Source: Enterococcus haemoperoxidus ATCC BAA-382 (GTDB lineage: Bacteria > Bacillota > Bacilli > Lactobacillales > Enterococcaceae). Taken from it: a stretch of DNA of 64,000 bases. Every line of letters starts with the position of its first letter. Position 1 is the stretch's first letter. The position numbers and the translations under genes are program-made. The notes beneath the pieces are model-generated. The model was not told the DNA's origin. It did no database searches and worked only from the letters and a program-made list of their open reading frames with translations. Of the stretch, positions 48,828 through 57,949 are shown one piece after another. The stretch spans positions 1,313,464 to 1,377,463 of the forward strand of contig NZ_KE136479.1 in the NCBI RefSeq assembly GCF_000407165.1, given 5' to 3'.

Positions 48828-49545
48828 ACTGAAAATCTCCTTTGGAATATAAGTAACGTTGATATGTCTGAGCATATTTTGAAAATGATGCTGGGTAAAT
48901 ATTAAGTTCCGCTAAGATTTCTGAAAACCAAATTGGATAAGCACCTAATGCTTTCACTTCCATCAAAACATCAATTTCTGGTGCGACACTTTCGCCTTGA
49001 TCATCTAACGTATGGGATAATTGTTCTTCTCGATAGCGGATGTTAAAATCAAAAGTAATCCGAAAATCTTCATTGTCTGAGTCAAATAATGCTCGCCGAT
49101 CATACGCAATCATCACTTTAGGTTCCAATCTTTTGCGTGCGACTAACCAATCAATTTCCTGTTTGATTTGCTGGTCTTTTGTCGTTTTTAACATAAAAGA
49201 ATGTGGCTTCTGGATATACCTTTTCGCCGATTGATAAGATAAAGCTACCCTTCTTTTATATACGACACCACTGACCTTCTTTTTTATTTCAAGAAAAACA
49301 GTCGACTCTTCTTGAGGAATGCCGTAGCTTCTGATCCTGAATTTTTCTTTGTAGATTGGCTTTCCTAGCGAATGTCGAATCATCTCGTAATCTTGTGTAT
49401 CAAAATAAATAGAAATGATTGTATGTAATCCATATTCATCTTCTTCCATATAAGGTTGTAATTTTTTCCTTAATTGATGATACATCTTATTAGTCAATGC
49501 ATATTTTTTTTCTTTTCTTTGAAAACTATTTTTTAGTTTAACCAT
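48817..49545 (-). CDS. VTC-domain polyphosphate polymerase-like protein
   Basis: This 242-residue cytoplasmic protein is a single VTC/triphosphate-tunnel domain. The tunnel pattern is visible: RKEKKYAL near 10, SIYFDT near 46, KFRIRSYG near 68, FLEIKKKV near 83, RRVAL, MIAYDRRAL near 146, RITFDFNIR near 163, and MEVKALG near 194. Yeast Vtc4 uses such a domain to make polyphosphate from ATP; whether this protein does so is not shown. It heads the three-gene unit. Confidence 0.85.
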   Translation of the reverse strand: MVKLKNSFQRKEKKYALTNKMYHQLRKKLQPYMEEDEYGLHTIISIYFDTQDYEMIRHSLGKPIYKEKFRIRSYGIPQEESTVFLEIKKKVSGVVYKRRVALSYQSAKRYIQKPHSFMLKTTKDQQIKQEIDWLVARKRLEPKVMIAYDRRALFDSDNEDFRITFDFNIRYREEQLSHTLDDQGESVAPEIDVLMEVKALGAYPIWFSEILAELNIYPASFSKYAQTYQRYLYSKGDFQYVI

Positions 49546-49610
49546 TTTATTTCCTCCTTTGACTGAATTTATTATATAAAAGGAATCATAAATGAAACTT
49601 AAAGATAAAA

Positions 49611-49665
49611 AGAAAAAATCACCTCATCTTTTAAGAGTGTACTTACTCAAAGATGAGGTGATTCA
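49611..49665 (-). terminator. Terminator after kynU
   Basis: AATCACCTCATCTTT pairs perfectly with AAAGATGAGGTGATT around a 17-nt loop; on the minus strand it ends in T6. Confidence 0.85.
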
Positions 49666-49734
49666 AAAATCTATATATTTACTACAGCAACCTGTATACT
49701 CTTGAAACGGGTTTTATCTTCCTATAGATTTATT

Positions 49735-51006
49735 TTAAACTACTAATGTCCGTTGTTTACTGAATTTTTCATACTTTTTATTGCTTGCAATTTCATCCAA
49801 TGTTTCAACTAATGTGTAAACTTCCTCATAGGTATTATATAAAGCAATTGGCGCTAAACGAATCACATTTGGTTCTCTGAAATCTGGAATAATATTGGCT
49901 TCTTTTAAAGCTTTGCAAATTCGGTACGCTTCTTCATGTTCTAAACAAACGTGACCTCCTCGTTTACTATCTTCACGGGGATTCCCCACAGCATATCCAT
50001 ATTTAGCAAGTTTTTCGTCGATTAAATACATTAAGAATGCAGTAATCGATAATGATTTTGCACGAATTTTGTCCATTCCTACTTCATTAAAGATAGTCAA
50101 TGTCCCTTCTAACGGTGCCATCGCTAAGAAACTTGGAGAACCGATTTGCCAGCCGCTTGCATCTTTTTGATGTTCAAATTCATGTTTTAATTCAAATTGA
50201 GTATCATCTTTATTGCCCCACCAACCAGCTAAGCCAGGTGTTTCGTTGAAATGTTTCCGATTCATATAAAGACCAGCAATCGACCCAGGACCTGCTGATA
50301 AATATTTATACGTACACCAAATGGCAAAATCAGGAGCAACATCTTTAAAATCCATTGGTATTGCGCCAATGGCATGACATAAATCCCAGCCAATCAGGAT
50401 CCCTCGTTGATGCGCTGCTTCCGTTACTCGTTTCATATCCAGGATTTGCGAGCTACGATATAAAACAGTTGGTAATAGAATGATTGCTACATCATCGGTC
50501 ATAGCTTCAATGACAGCTGCTTCATCGATCAAGCGACCATCTGTACTGTTCACAACTTTTATAGCATCTGTTGGATCATACCCTTTTAAACGAACCTGAC
50601 TATCTATTGCGTAGCGATCTGTAGGGAAATTCAAATCATCCACTAAGATTTTGTATCGCTCCCTTGTCGGTTTATACAAAGTGCTGATGCATTGATGAAT
50701 ATTGATAGTTGTGCTTCCTGTGATTACGACTTCGTCTGGATAAGCATTGATCAACGGAGCAGACAGTTCACCTAATTTCCCAGCATAATGAAACAAACCG
50801 TCCCATAATTTGATGCCTTCCTTTTTCCAGATATCCATCATATTTAATAAAGCTTTTTCAGCATCTTTTGAAGCCAGCCCTAGTGAATTGCCATCCATGT
50901 ATATTTCCCCTGGTTGAACGTAAAATCGATCTCTGATATTTTTAAGAGGATCTTTCTCATCCATTTCCTTTGCAAACGCTAAATCTGTCTGAAATACTCT
51001 TTTCAT
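49735..51006 (-). CDS. kynU: Kynureninase
   Basis: The 423-residue PLP enzyme hydrolyses kynurenine to anthranilate and alanine. The N-terminal YMDGNSLGL, the PLP-ring Asp208 in GWDLCHAIGA and the Schiff-base Lys234 in CTYKYLSAGPGS are in place, and the length matches bacterial KynU. No other kynurenine-pathway gene is nearby. Its start overlaps the stop of a decayed transporter frame (TAATG), and a divergent Lrp/AsnC regulator lies 560 bp away, an arrangement like the KynR-controlled kyn genes of proteobacteria. It may act on host or dietary kynurenine. Confidence 0.93.
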   Translation of the reverse strand: MKRVFQTDLAFAKEMDEKDPLKNIRDRFYVQPGEIYMDGNSLGLASKDAEKALLNMMDIWKKEGIKLWDGLFHYAGKLGELSAPLINAYPDEVVITGSTTINIHQCISTLYKPTRERYKILVDDLNFPTDRYAIDSQVRLKGYDPTDAIKVVNSTDGRLIDEAAVIEAMTDDVAIILLPTVLYRSSQILDMKRVTEAAHQRGILIGWDLCHAIGAIPMDFKDVAPDFAIWCTYKYLSAGPGSIAGLYMNRKHFNETPGLAGWWGNKDDTQFELKHEFEHQKDASGWQIGSPSFLAMAPLEGTLTIFNEVGMDKIRAKSLSITAFLMYLIDEKLAKYGYAVGNPREDSKRGGHVCLEHEEAYRICKALKEANIIPDFREPNVIRLAPIALYNTYEEVYTLVETLDEIASNKKYEKFSKQRTLVV

Positions 51007-51241
51007 TATTTGTCACCTTCCAAATTTTTTATTTTAAACGAAGCATATTTTAAAAACAAAGCACTTCCTACTTGAGTAAACGCCATACACCCTTGAGCAG
51101 GTGATAATAGCCAAATCGACTTGTTCTCTATCGCTTTTTTGAAAGTTCATTTTGAATTGGAACCAGTTTCAATTGACTTAAAGAAACGACAACTCCATTT
51201 GCATATAACAGTAAAAATTTTACCCATCTGTTTCTCCCCAT
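51006..51241 (-). pseudogene. Remnant of a membrane transporter gene (MFS-like) coupled to kynU
   Basis: On the minus strand AAAGGAG precedes an ATG at 51241 that opens 37 codons (MGRNRWVKFLLLYANG, then VVVSLSQLKLVPIQNE), a typical first transporter helix, and stops at 51128. In a shifted frame about 38 further codons (SIWLLSPAQGCMAFTQ, then VGSALFLKYASFK) look like a last transporter helix and end at TAATG with the kynU start. The pieces fit the two ends of one transporter gene that lost roughly 300 or more codons and its frame. Family assignment is tentative. The rest of the gap (51242-51564) holds promoters only. Confidence 0.6.
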
Positions 51242-51564
51242 AAAAAATGCTCCTTTTTGGGTCTGTCTTTTTTAGATTGAAGCAACACTGGATTTAGCTA
51301 GCAAGCCTTCTCGTCATCTCAAGATAAGTTAATCATAACGAATGTTCTAGATCTTTGTATATGAACATGTGAACAAAATAGAATCGCTTTCTTTACTTTT
51401 TAGTAAAAATAAGCCCTTTTTTTTAACAATTTGGAGTATCTTTTCAAAGCAGAAATCATGATAATCTTTACAGGTCTAGAATTAACTGGCAAACTCCGTT
51501 TTTTTCCTCTATAATAAAGCATACAAAATGTTTCTTAAAAACTCTCTTTAGAGGAGGTAGACCA

Positions 51565-52005
51565 TTGGATACCATTGACCGCAAACTCTTGCAGATTCTC
51601 CATGAAAATTCACGGATTTCAATTGTTGAATTGTCTCAAAAAATCAATTTAAGTCGTCCCAGCGTAAAGGAGCGAATCAATAAGCTCGTTGAACAAGGTG
51701 TTATCACAAAATTTACAATTCAAGTTTCAATGCAAAAAATTGAAGAAAGCATTACCTTTTTCACTGAACTGAGCCAAGTAACGATTCCTGTTGAGAAAAC
51801 GTTGATACTTTTAAAAAACAATCCTTATGTAAATGAAGTTCATATAGTCAGCGGTGATGTTAATTATTTAGTGAAAGCAACTGTGACCAGTACAACTGAA
51901 ATGAAAGAGTTGTTAGCAAAATGGATGCAATTTGCTAACGTCAAAACTTCGATTGTTCTAGAAAGTCCAGTAGAAAACCAATTGCATCTTGATAGAGAGT
52001 ATTAA
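51565..52005 (+). CDS. Lrp/AsnC family transcriptional regulator
   Basis: This 146-residue regulator has an N-terminal helix-turn-helix (about 1-55; DRKLLQILHENSRISIVELS, then LSRPSVKERINKL) and a C-terminal RAM ligand-binding domain. AGAGGAGGT precedes the start, which is TTG at 51565 with the frame reading MDTIDRKLL. A TATAAT box is near 51511. Being divergent from kynU, it is likely its regulator and may sense kynurenine, by analogy with KynR. That link is inference. Confidence 0.85.
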   Translation: MDTIDRKLLQILHENSRISIVELSQKINLSRPSVKERINKLVEQGVITKFTIQVSMQKIEESITFFTELSQVTIPVEKTLILLKNNPYVNEVHIVSGDVNYLVKATVTSTTEMKELLAKWMQFANVKTSIVLESPVENQLHLDREY

Positions 52006-52027
52006 CAAGACCATTATTTATCCACGA

Positions 52028-52062
52028 TAAAAAAGAGCCGATGAAATTCATCAGCTCTCTCC
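52028..52062. terminator. Terminator between the Lrp gene and obg (convergent)
   Basis: AGAGC-GATGAA pairs with TTCATC-GCTCT, with a run of six T on the minus strand after obg. Confidence 0.8.
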
Positions 52063-52076
52063 TAATACTTATTCTT

Positions 52077-53390
52077 TTATTCTACAAATTCAAACTCATA
52101 CTCACCAATTCGGACAATATCTCCATCTTTCGCTCCACGCGCGCGCAACGCTTCGTCAATCCCCATACCACGTAATTGACGTGCAAATCGCATCACACTT
52201 TCATCGTGTTCAAAGTTGGTCATTTGGAATAATTTCTCCAATGAATCTCCAGATAAAATCCATGTTGCATCAGGATCGCGGTCGATTGTAAATTCTGGTC
52301 CTTCTGGTTGGAAACCATAATGAACGGTATCTTCAACGATTTCTTCCTCATATAATGGGAATTCCGGCGTTACATCGATTAAGTCAGCCGTAGCATTAAG
52401 TAAAGGTTCAATCCCTTTACGTGAAACACCGGATATTGGGAAAATCGGCAGATGATCTGCATATTCATCAGTTCGCTCTTTCTCAATTTTTTCTTTGAAT
52501 TTCTTCAAATTTTCTTCTGCTTCTGGCATATCCATTTTATTTGCGACGATAATTTGTGGACGTTCCATCAAACGCATATTATGAGATGCTAGCTCTTTAT
52601 TGATAGCTAGATAATCTTCATAAGGATCGCGTCCTTCCATCCCACTCATATCGATTACATGTAGAATGACTCTTGTCCGTTCAATATGGCGTAAAAACTG
52701 TGTTCCAAGTCCCACACCTTGTGATGCCCCTTCAATCAATCCGGGTAAATCAGCTGCAGCAAAACTACGTCCGTCACTTGTTGACACCATTCCAAGGTTA
52801 GGAACTAATGTTGTAAAGTGATATGCACCGATTTTAGGACGAGCTGACGAAATAACAGATAGTAAAGTGGATTTTCCAACAGATGGGAAACCAACTAAAC
52901 CAACATCAGCTAAAACTTTCAATTCTAATTCAATTTTTCTTTCTTGACCGGGTTCGCCATTTTCAGCGATTTCAGGAGCTGGATTTTTAGCAGAAGCGAA
53001 ACGAATATTCCCGCGTCCACCGCGTCCACCTTTGGCTACAGTCAGTGTTTGACCGTTTTCAATCAAATCTCCGATCAATGTACCGGTCTCAGCATCACGA
53101 ACGGTTGTACCTGGCGGAACTTTTACAAACGTATTCTCTGAACCACGACCGTGCATGCCTTTGCTCATACCATTTTCTCCAGGTTGTGCTTTAAAATGAC
53201 GATTAAAACGGAAATCCATCAAAGTACGTAATCCTTCTTCTACCACAAGAATCACATCTCCGCCTTGACCACCGTCACCTCCGGCAGGTCCGCCGTCTGG
53301 TACATATTTTTCTCTACGAAAGGCAACCATTCCGTCTCCACCCTTACCAGCTTTGACATCGATTGTTACCTGATCTAAAAACATGGACAT
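52077..53390 (-). CDS. obg: GTPase Obg (CgtA)
   Basis: This 437-residue GTPase works in ribosome assembly and stress signalling. The glycine-rich Obg fold spans 1-158, the G domain follows with [19 protein letters not shown] and NKMD, and a C-terminal OCT domain covers about 350-430. AGGAGG lies seven bases from ATG 53390. Confidence 0.97.
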   Translation of the reverse strand: MSMFLDQVTIDVKAGKGGDGMVAFRREKYVPDGGPAGGDGGQGGDVILVVEEGLRTLMDFRFNRHFKAQPGENGMSKGMHGRGSENTFVKVPPGTTVRDAETGTLIGDLIENGQTLTVAKGGRGGRGNIRFASAKNPAPEIAENGEPGQERKIELELKVLADVGLVGFPSVGKSTLLSVISSARPKIGAYHFTTLVPNLGMVSTSDGRSFAAADLPGLIEGASQGVGLGTQFLRHIERTRVILHVIDMSGMEGRDPYEDYLAINKELASHNMRLMERPQIIVANKMDMPEAEENLKKFKEKIEKERTDEYADHLPIFPISGVSRKGIEPLLNATADLIDVTPEFPLYEEEIVEDTVHYGFQPEGPEFTIDRDPDATWILSGDSLEKLFQMTNFEHDESVMRFARQLRGMGIDEALRARGAKDGDIVRIGEYEFEFVE

Positions 53391-53591
53391 ATTTTGTCCT
53401 CCTATCTTAAAGAAGTTGGGATAAAGTATTTCTTATCCAAAAATGAAAGAAACCTATCTCCCCACTTCTTCAGGTTTTACATTTTTTACAAATCTAATTG
53501 TTTGTATCATTCGCTTTTCAATAACATTTTCTGTTTGAAAGCCTTTCTTATTGTAAAGGTTAAACCAGAATTTGTCTAGCCAAATTCGTTT

Positions 53592-54581
53592 TTATGAACT
53601 AGAATTAGAGGCTGCTACTGAGACAGCAATAGCCGCAGCTGCTGCACTGGCTTCTTGTGCCATCATCATGGTGATTGTCAATGCAGAGATGTTCAAATTA
53701 TCATTAGATAAAATACTCATTTCTTCATGAATCAATAAACCTAAAGCTAAAGAATAACGGAAGTCTTTATAGAAACGTAAATTTGTTTTTTCATCAAGCA
53801 ACTCTAAGTACTCTTGTAAAACTCGAAAATCGACTTTTTTCAAAGTAGCTAAAAAACCAAGTGTAATGATACTATTATAAAATTCTGGTCTAAAACGAAG
53901 TCCCAATTGCTTCAATTCATCTATGACATTTTTGACTTCTTCAACCAGTTCAATAGAGAACTCGCCAGTTAACATAGCAGCAGTTGCTGCTGCAAATTGA
54001 AGTTGATTTGATTTGTGAAAGCCGCACTCATTCAATGCTTGATAGTACTCTTCCGCTAAATCACCAACTTGTTTAGTCGTCAACGACTCTAATTGTTCTT
54101 GCTGAGCTAAAGCAATTGCGATTGAACCATCTTCGGCACCAGTAAGAAAATAATGATGTGTCTTTATTTCCTCAAAAATACTTTGTCCTCTACGTACAAC
54201 AAATTCTTTTTCAGCTGTTTCAGTAAATTGAAGTAAGTATGCTGAAAAATAAGAGTAAGAAGAGGCGCGAAAACCAACATCACGCAAACGTTGATAATCA
54301 GTAAGCAATGTATGAATAGCTAACTCTTTTGATTTCCCATTTGCTAATAACATCCCTAATAAAATACCCCTAACAGGTTGAACTAATACATTAAACATTT
54401 TTAATTCTCCTTGAAGTATTTCTTCCATACGACGAAAATCAGTATCTGAGAAATGACGTTCTTTGTCTACAAATGATCGTGCAATCGTGTAAGCTACTCG
54501 CTTATCAAACCATTTTCCTTTCCCTTCTTTGATTGCTTGGTAATTCATTTGAAGTGACGCAACAACCTGACTTCTATTCAT
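53592..54581 (-). CDS. DUF4003 family protein
   Basis: The 329-residue helical protein matches the DUF4003 family, whose function is unknown. There is no signal peptide. Its last 30 residues are strikingly rich in Ala and Ser (QEASAAAAAIAVSVAASNSSS-like), a hydrophobic, low-complexity tail. The start is ATG 54581 after AAAGGAG; the longer frame from 54626 is not supported. It is a single gene between obg and the divergent gap gene. Confidence 0.75.
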   Translation of the reverse strand: MNRSQVVASLQMNYQAIKEGKGKWFDKRVAYTIARSFVDKERHFSDTDFRRMEEILQGELKMFNVLVQPVRGILLGMLLANGKSKELAIHTLLTDYQRLRDVGFRASSYSYFSAYLLQFTETAEKEFVVRRGQSIFEEIKTHHYFLTGAEDGSIAIALAQQEQLESLTTKQVGDLAEEYYQALNECGFHKSNQLQFAAATAAMLTGEFSIELVEEVKNVIDELKQLGLRFRPEFYNSIITLGFLATLKKVDFRVLQEYLELLDEKTNLRFYKDFRYSLALGLLIHEEMSILSNDNLNISALTITMMMAQEASAAAAAIAVSVAASNSSS

Positions 54582-54793
54582 TTTCCCCAACTCCTTTACT
54601 TCATTAAAAGACAAGATTTTTGACAAAAATCTGAAATGCGTTCATGCTATTAGTATAGCGTAAGTCAGTATTTTTTTAAATACGCACTGCTATTTTATCG
54701 TTGTCTAACGCTATGTTTTTTGTCACTGGAATCTATTTTTGGTTTAAGCTATACCAGTTCATTAAGCATTTAATTTTAAGGAGGAAATTTAGT

Positions 54794-55804
54794 ATGACAG
54801 TAAAAGTAGGAATTAATGGTTTTGGACGAATTGGTCGTCTTGCATTCCGCCGCATCAAAGAAGTTTCCGATGATATTGAAGTTGTTGCAATCAATGATTT
54901 GACAAGTCCGACAATGTTAGCTCAATTACTTCAATTCGATTCGACTCATGGGACTTATCCTGGAAAAGTTACTGCAACAGATGACTCAATCGTAGTGGAT
55001 GGTGAAAAAACAAAAGTCTATGCAGAAGCTGATGCCAGCAAGTTGAAATGGGTAGAAGAAAATGGCGTCGATATCGTTTTAGAATGTACTGGTTTTTATA
55101 CGTCAAAAGAAAAAGCACAAGCCCATTTAAATGCAGGGGCAAAACGTGTCGTAATTTCCGCACCAGCTGGTGACATGAAGACAATTGTTTATAATGTTAA
55201 TGATGACACATTGACCTCAGAAGATAAAATCATCTCTGCTGGTTCTTGTACAACAAACTGTTTAGCACCTATGGCTTATTTCTTAAATAACGAGTTTGGT
55301 ATTGAAGTTGGTACGATGACAACAGTTCATGCTTATACATCCACTCAAATGTTATTAGATGGGCCCGTGAAAGGTGGCAACTTACGAGCTGCTCGTTCAG
55401 CTGCTGACAATACTATCCCACATTCAACGGGTGCTGCCAAAGCAATTGGGTTAGTTATTCCAGAATTAAATGGAAAACTTCAAGGACATGCGCAACGCGT
55501 TCCTGTCGTCGATGGCTCTTTAACAGAGTTAGTCTCTATTTTAAGAACAAAAGTAACAGCTGATCAAGTGAATGAAGCAATCAAGAAACATACAATCGAC
55601 AACCCTTCATTTGGCTATGACGATCGTGAAATCGTATCTGGTGATGTTATTGGAACAACAGAAGGTTCTATTTTTGACCCAACCCAAACGGAAGTAACAA
55701 CTGCTGGCGATTTCCAGTTGGTTAAAACCGTCGCTTGGTATGATAATGAATATGGTTTTACTTGCCAAATGATTCGTTTATTGGAAAAATTTGCTAATTT
55801 ATAA
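54794..55804 (+). CDS. gap: Glyceraldehyde-3-phosphate dehydrogenase (type I)
   Basis: The 336-residue enzyme oxidises glyceraldehyde-3-phosphate with NAD in glycolysis. The NAD motif is INGFGRIGR at 7-15, the catalytic Cys152 is in SCTTNCLAP, and His179 is in TTVHAYT. AAGGAGG precedes ATG 54794; the open frame 31 codons upstream is not coding. It stands alone rather than with pgk and tpi. Enterococci can carry two gap genes, so this may be the stand-alone paralogue. Confidence 0.95.
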   Translation: MTVKVGINGFGRIGRLAFRRIKEVSDDIEVVAINDLTSPTMLAQLLQFDSTHGTYPGKVTATDDSIVVDGEKTKVYAEADASKLKWVEENGVDIVLECTGFYTSKEKAQAHLNAGAKRVVISAPAGDMKTIVYNVNDDTLTSEDKIISAGSCTTNCLAPMAYFLNNEFGIEVGTMTTVHAYTSTQMLLDGPVKGGNLRAARSAADNTIPHSTGAAKAIGLVIPELNGKLQGHAQRVPVVDGSLTELVSILRTKVTADQVNEAIKKHTIDNPSFGYDDREIVSGDVIGTTEGSIFDPTQTEVTTAGDFQLVKTVAWYDNEYGFTCQMIRLLEKFANL

Positions 55805-55826
55805 ACACTATTTTTGCTAGATTAAA

Positions 55827-55877
55827 TAAATAAACCTCCTAGAAATAATTCTATATTCTCTAGGAGGTTTATTTTAA
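55827..55877. terminator. Bidirectional terminator between gap and the DAHP synthase gene
   Basis: AATAAACCTCCTAGA pairs with TCTAGGAGGTTTATT around a 14-nt stretch between convergent genes. Confidence 0.85.
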
Positions 55878-55881
55878 TCAA

Positions 55882-56910
55882 TCAAACATGTTTCGCAATA
55901 TAGTCCACTAATTCTTCAGTCTCATCCCAACCTAAACATGGATCAGTAATAGATTGCCCAAAAATTTTTCCATCTGCTTCTTGACGACCACTTTCAAGAA
56001 AACTTTCAATCATAAAACCACGTACCCATTTCTTCATATCATGATTCCACGAGCGATTAAATAAGGTTTCTTTGACGATCCTGATTTGTTCTTTGTATTG
56101 TTTCCCTGAATTGTCATGATTCGTATCAATGACAATAAACGGATTTTTATAGTTGCCAGCTTTATAAAAAGCTACCACTTTCAGCAACTCTTCATAGTGA
56201 TAATTCGGGATATTCTCCCCATATTCATTCAAACCACCTCTTAATACAACATGGGCCAAAGGATTAGAACTAGATTCAACTTCAAGTCCGTTAAAAATAA
56301 ATTCTTGTTTTTGCTGTGCTGCATACAGTGAATTGAACAATACGTTTAAATTGCCACTAGTTGGATTTTTCATTCCTGTTGGTTGATCAATTCCACTGGC
56401 AACGAAACGATGCTGTTGGTCTTCCACAGAACGCGCACCTACTGCAATATAACTAACTAAATCTTGCACAAATTCTAGATTTTCAGGATAAAGCATTTCA
56501 TCTGCTGTCGTTAGACCCGTTTCACTGATAACCCGATTGTGCAAACTACGAACCGCCGTAATGCCTTTGATTAAATTACTTTTTCCTTCTGGATTTTGCT
56601 GATGTAATAACCCTTTATAGCCGTCGCCATTCGTTCTAGGTTTATTAGTATAAACTCGGGGAACCATAAAAATTTTATCTTGGACTTTTTCTTGTAGTTT
56701 AGCTAAACGAGTAACATACTCCATTACAGCTTCTTCATTATGAGCAGAACACGGGCCGATCACTAAAAGAATCTTGTCACTTTTTCCTTCAATAATTTCT
56801 TTCAATTCTTGATCACGAACGTTTTTTAAGTGCTCTTGTTCTGGCGTTAATTTAGATAAGGATTTGACTTGTTCAAAATCGATTGGTTGGCTTAGCGCTT
56901 TAAAGCTCAT
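55882..56910 (-). CDS. 3-deoxy-7-phosphoheptulonate synthase (DAHP synthase, type I)
   Basis: This 342-residue enzyme starts the shikimate pathway by condensing phosphoenolpyruvate and erythrose-4-phosphate. Diagnostic blocks are LLVIGPCSAHNEEA, VPRVYTNKPRTNGDGYKG, AVGARSVEDQQHR, GTN-like VIDTNHDNSGK and SITDPCLGWDETE, as in E. coli AroF/AroG/AroH. The start ATG follows GAAGGGAAG; the longer frame from 56946 is unsupported. A T-box leader upstream points to control by an uncharged aromatic tRNA. Confidence 0.94.
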   Translation of the reverse strand: MSFKALSQPIDFEQVKSLSKLTPEQEHLKNVRDQELKEIIEGKSDKILLVIGPCSAHNEEAVMEYVTRLAKLQEKVQDKIFMVPRVYTNKPRTNGDGYKGLLHQQNPEGKSNLIKGITAVRSLHNRVISETGLTTADEMLYPENLEFVQDLVSYIAVGARSVEDQQHRFVASGIDQPTGMKNPTSGNLNVLFNSLYAAQQKQEFIFNGLEVESSSNPLAHVVLRGGLNEYGENIPNYHYEELLKVVAFYKAGNYKNPFIVIDTNHDNSGKQYKEQIRIVKETLFNRSWNHDMKKWVRGFMIESFLESGRQEADGKIFGQSITDPCLGWDETEELVDYIAKHV

Positions 56911-56965
56911 ACAATAACTTCCCTTCATTATTTTATAATCAAACAATAAAAATAGATTCTAGTAA

Positions 56966-57235
56966 TATAAAAAAAGCCTCATCCTCTTCATTGCTGAAAA
57001 GGACGAGACCGAATGATCCGTGTTACCACCTTTGTTTTCAATCAGTTTACACTCATTGACTTGTCAGGTACAAAATTATACCTTGGCACAATAACGGGTG
57101 CGCGTAACCGTCACAGCCTACTCAGTTCGGTGTGAAGTTCAAAGAGGAATTCAGATACATTAGGTTTATGCGCCTCTCAACAACCGGCTACTTTCTGTAC
57201 ACCTGTATGATCTTACTAGTTCTTGTCAAAACTTT
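56966..57235 (-). promoter_or_regulatory. T-box riboswitch leader with terminator, DAHP synthase
   Basis: On the minus strand the roughly 270-nt leader has a long stem I region (GUACA near the start pairing with UGUGC), a GGTA/TACC stem III, the T-box core GGTGGTAACACGG (about 57018-57030, the TGGT pairing with a tRNA NCCA end), and a terminator (about 56968-57008) formed by GTCTCGTCC and GGATGAGGC with seven T. UAC within GGTTACGC is a candidate tyrosine specifier; I could not fold it with certainty. Confidence 0.85.
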
Positions 57236-57252
57236 TATTGTTTATTGAAGTC

Positions 57253-57281
57253 ATTGTAAGAGATTCTTTCAGAATTGTCAA
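57253..57281 (-). promoter_or_regulatory. Sigma-A promoter of the T-box/DAHP synthase unit
   Basis: On the minus strand TTGACA (57276-57281), 17 bp, TACAAT (57253-57258). Confidence 0.85.
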
Positions 57282-57296
57282 TCTTTTTCAAAAAGA

Positions 57297-57346
57297 AAAA
57301 GGTTGAGGATGGGACATCATTCTAAGGGTCACAATCCTCAACAAAT
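57297..57346 (-). terminator. Terminator after fur
   Basis: TTGAGGAT and ATCCTCAA pair around a roughly 26-nt loop; T5 follows on the minus strand. Confidence 0.75.
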
Positions 57347-57355
57347 CTAATTTAC

Positions 57356-57853
57356 TTAGTTCGAACTGGAAAATCCAGAACTAACCTCTTCTGTAGGCTG
57401 ATTTTTCTTTTTTTGCTGACACTCTTGGCAAATACCATGAAATGTTAACCGATGATCTTTCACCATAAAATGATAGCGCTGTTCGATCACTTGCTCTACT
57501 TCACCTAGTAAATCCTCTTCAACTTCTTCGATATTGCCACATTCTAAACATAAAAGATGATGATGGAAGTGCTTAGCTCCCTCTTTACGTAAGTCATAAC
57601 GAGCCAATCCGTCATTAAAACTTACCTTATCTACGACTTTTAAGTCAGTTAAAATTTCTAAAGTACGATAAACCGTTGCTAAACCAATCTCTGGGCTTTT
57701 TTGTTTTACTAAAAAGTAAATTTCTTCCGCAGATAAGTGATCTTTCTCATTTTCTAATAATACCAAAACGGTCGCTTCTCGTTGAGGCGTCAGTTTAAAG
57801 CCAGATTCGTGCAATTGTTGTTTTGTTTTTTTTAAAGCAGCAGTAGAATCCAT
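57356..57853 (-). CDS. fur: Ferric uptake regulator Fur
   Basis: The 165-residue Fur-family repressor has an N-terminal winged helix (about 15-85, with GLATVYRTLEIL as the recognition region) and a dimerisation domain with structural zinc pairs C102xxC105 and C142xxC145 and a His-rich HFHHHLLCLECG. The block EEDLLGEVEQVIE and DHRLTFHGICQEC match Bacillus Fur rather than PerR or Zur. The C-terminal tail (150-165, Gln/Ser rich) is variable. AAGGGG precedes the ATG. Upstream lie a PerR-box-like site and a dyad. Confidence 0.87.
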   Translation of the reverse strand: MDSTAALKKTKQQLHESGFKLTPQREATVLVLLENEKDHLSAEEIYFLVKQKSPEIGLATVYRTLEILTDLKVVDKVSFNDGLARYDLRKEGAKHFHHHLLCLECGNIEEVEEDLLGEVEQVIEQRYHFMVKDHRLTFHGICQECQQKKKNQPTEEVSSGFSSSN

Positions 57854-57869
57854 AAATGCAGCCCCTTAT

Positions 57870-57884
57870 TTATAATTATTTTAA
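57870..57884 (-). promoter_or_regulatory. PerR-box-like site upstream of fur
   Basis: TTATAATTATTTTAA matches the PerR consensus TTATAATNATTATAA at 14 of 15 positions and lies 17 bp before the fur start, downstream of a likely -10 (TATAAT on the minus strand near 57911-57916). In Bacillus subtilis fur is a PerR target. Confidence 0.55.
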
Positions 57885-57949
57885 TCTAGAACTATACATT
57901 GTAGTAACAAATTATAATAAGTATAAAATAACTCCAAAATATTTGCAAG

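Noticed and set aside
54701-54793. N-terminal extension of GAPDH by 31 residues
   Set aside because: A strong AAGGAGG site and the canonical [11 protein letters not shown] start are at 54794; the extension is hydrophobic leader sequence.
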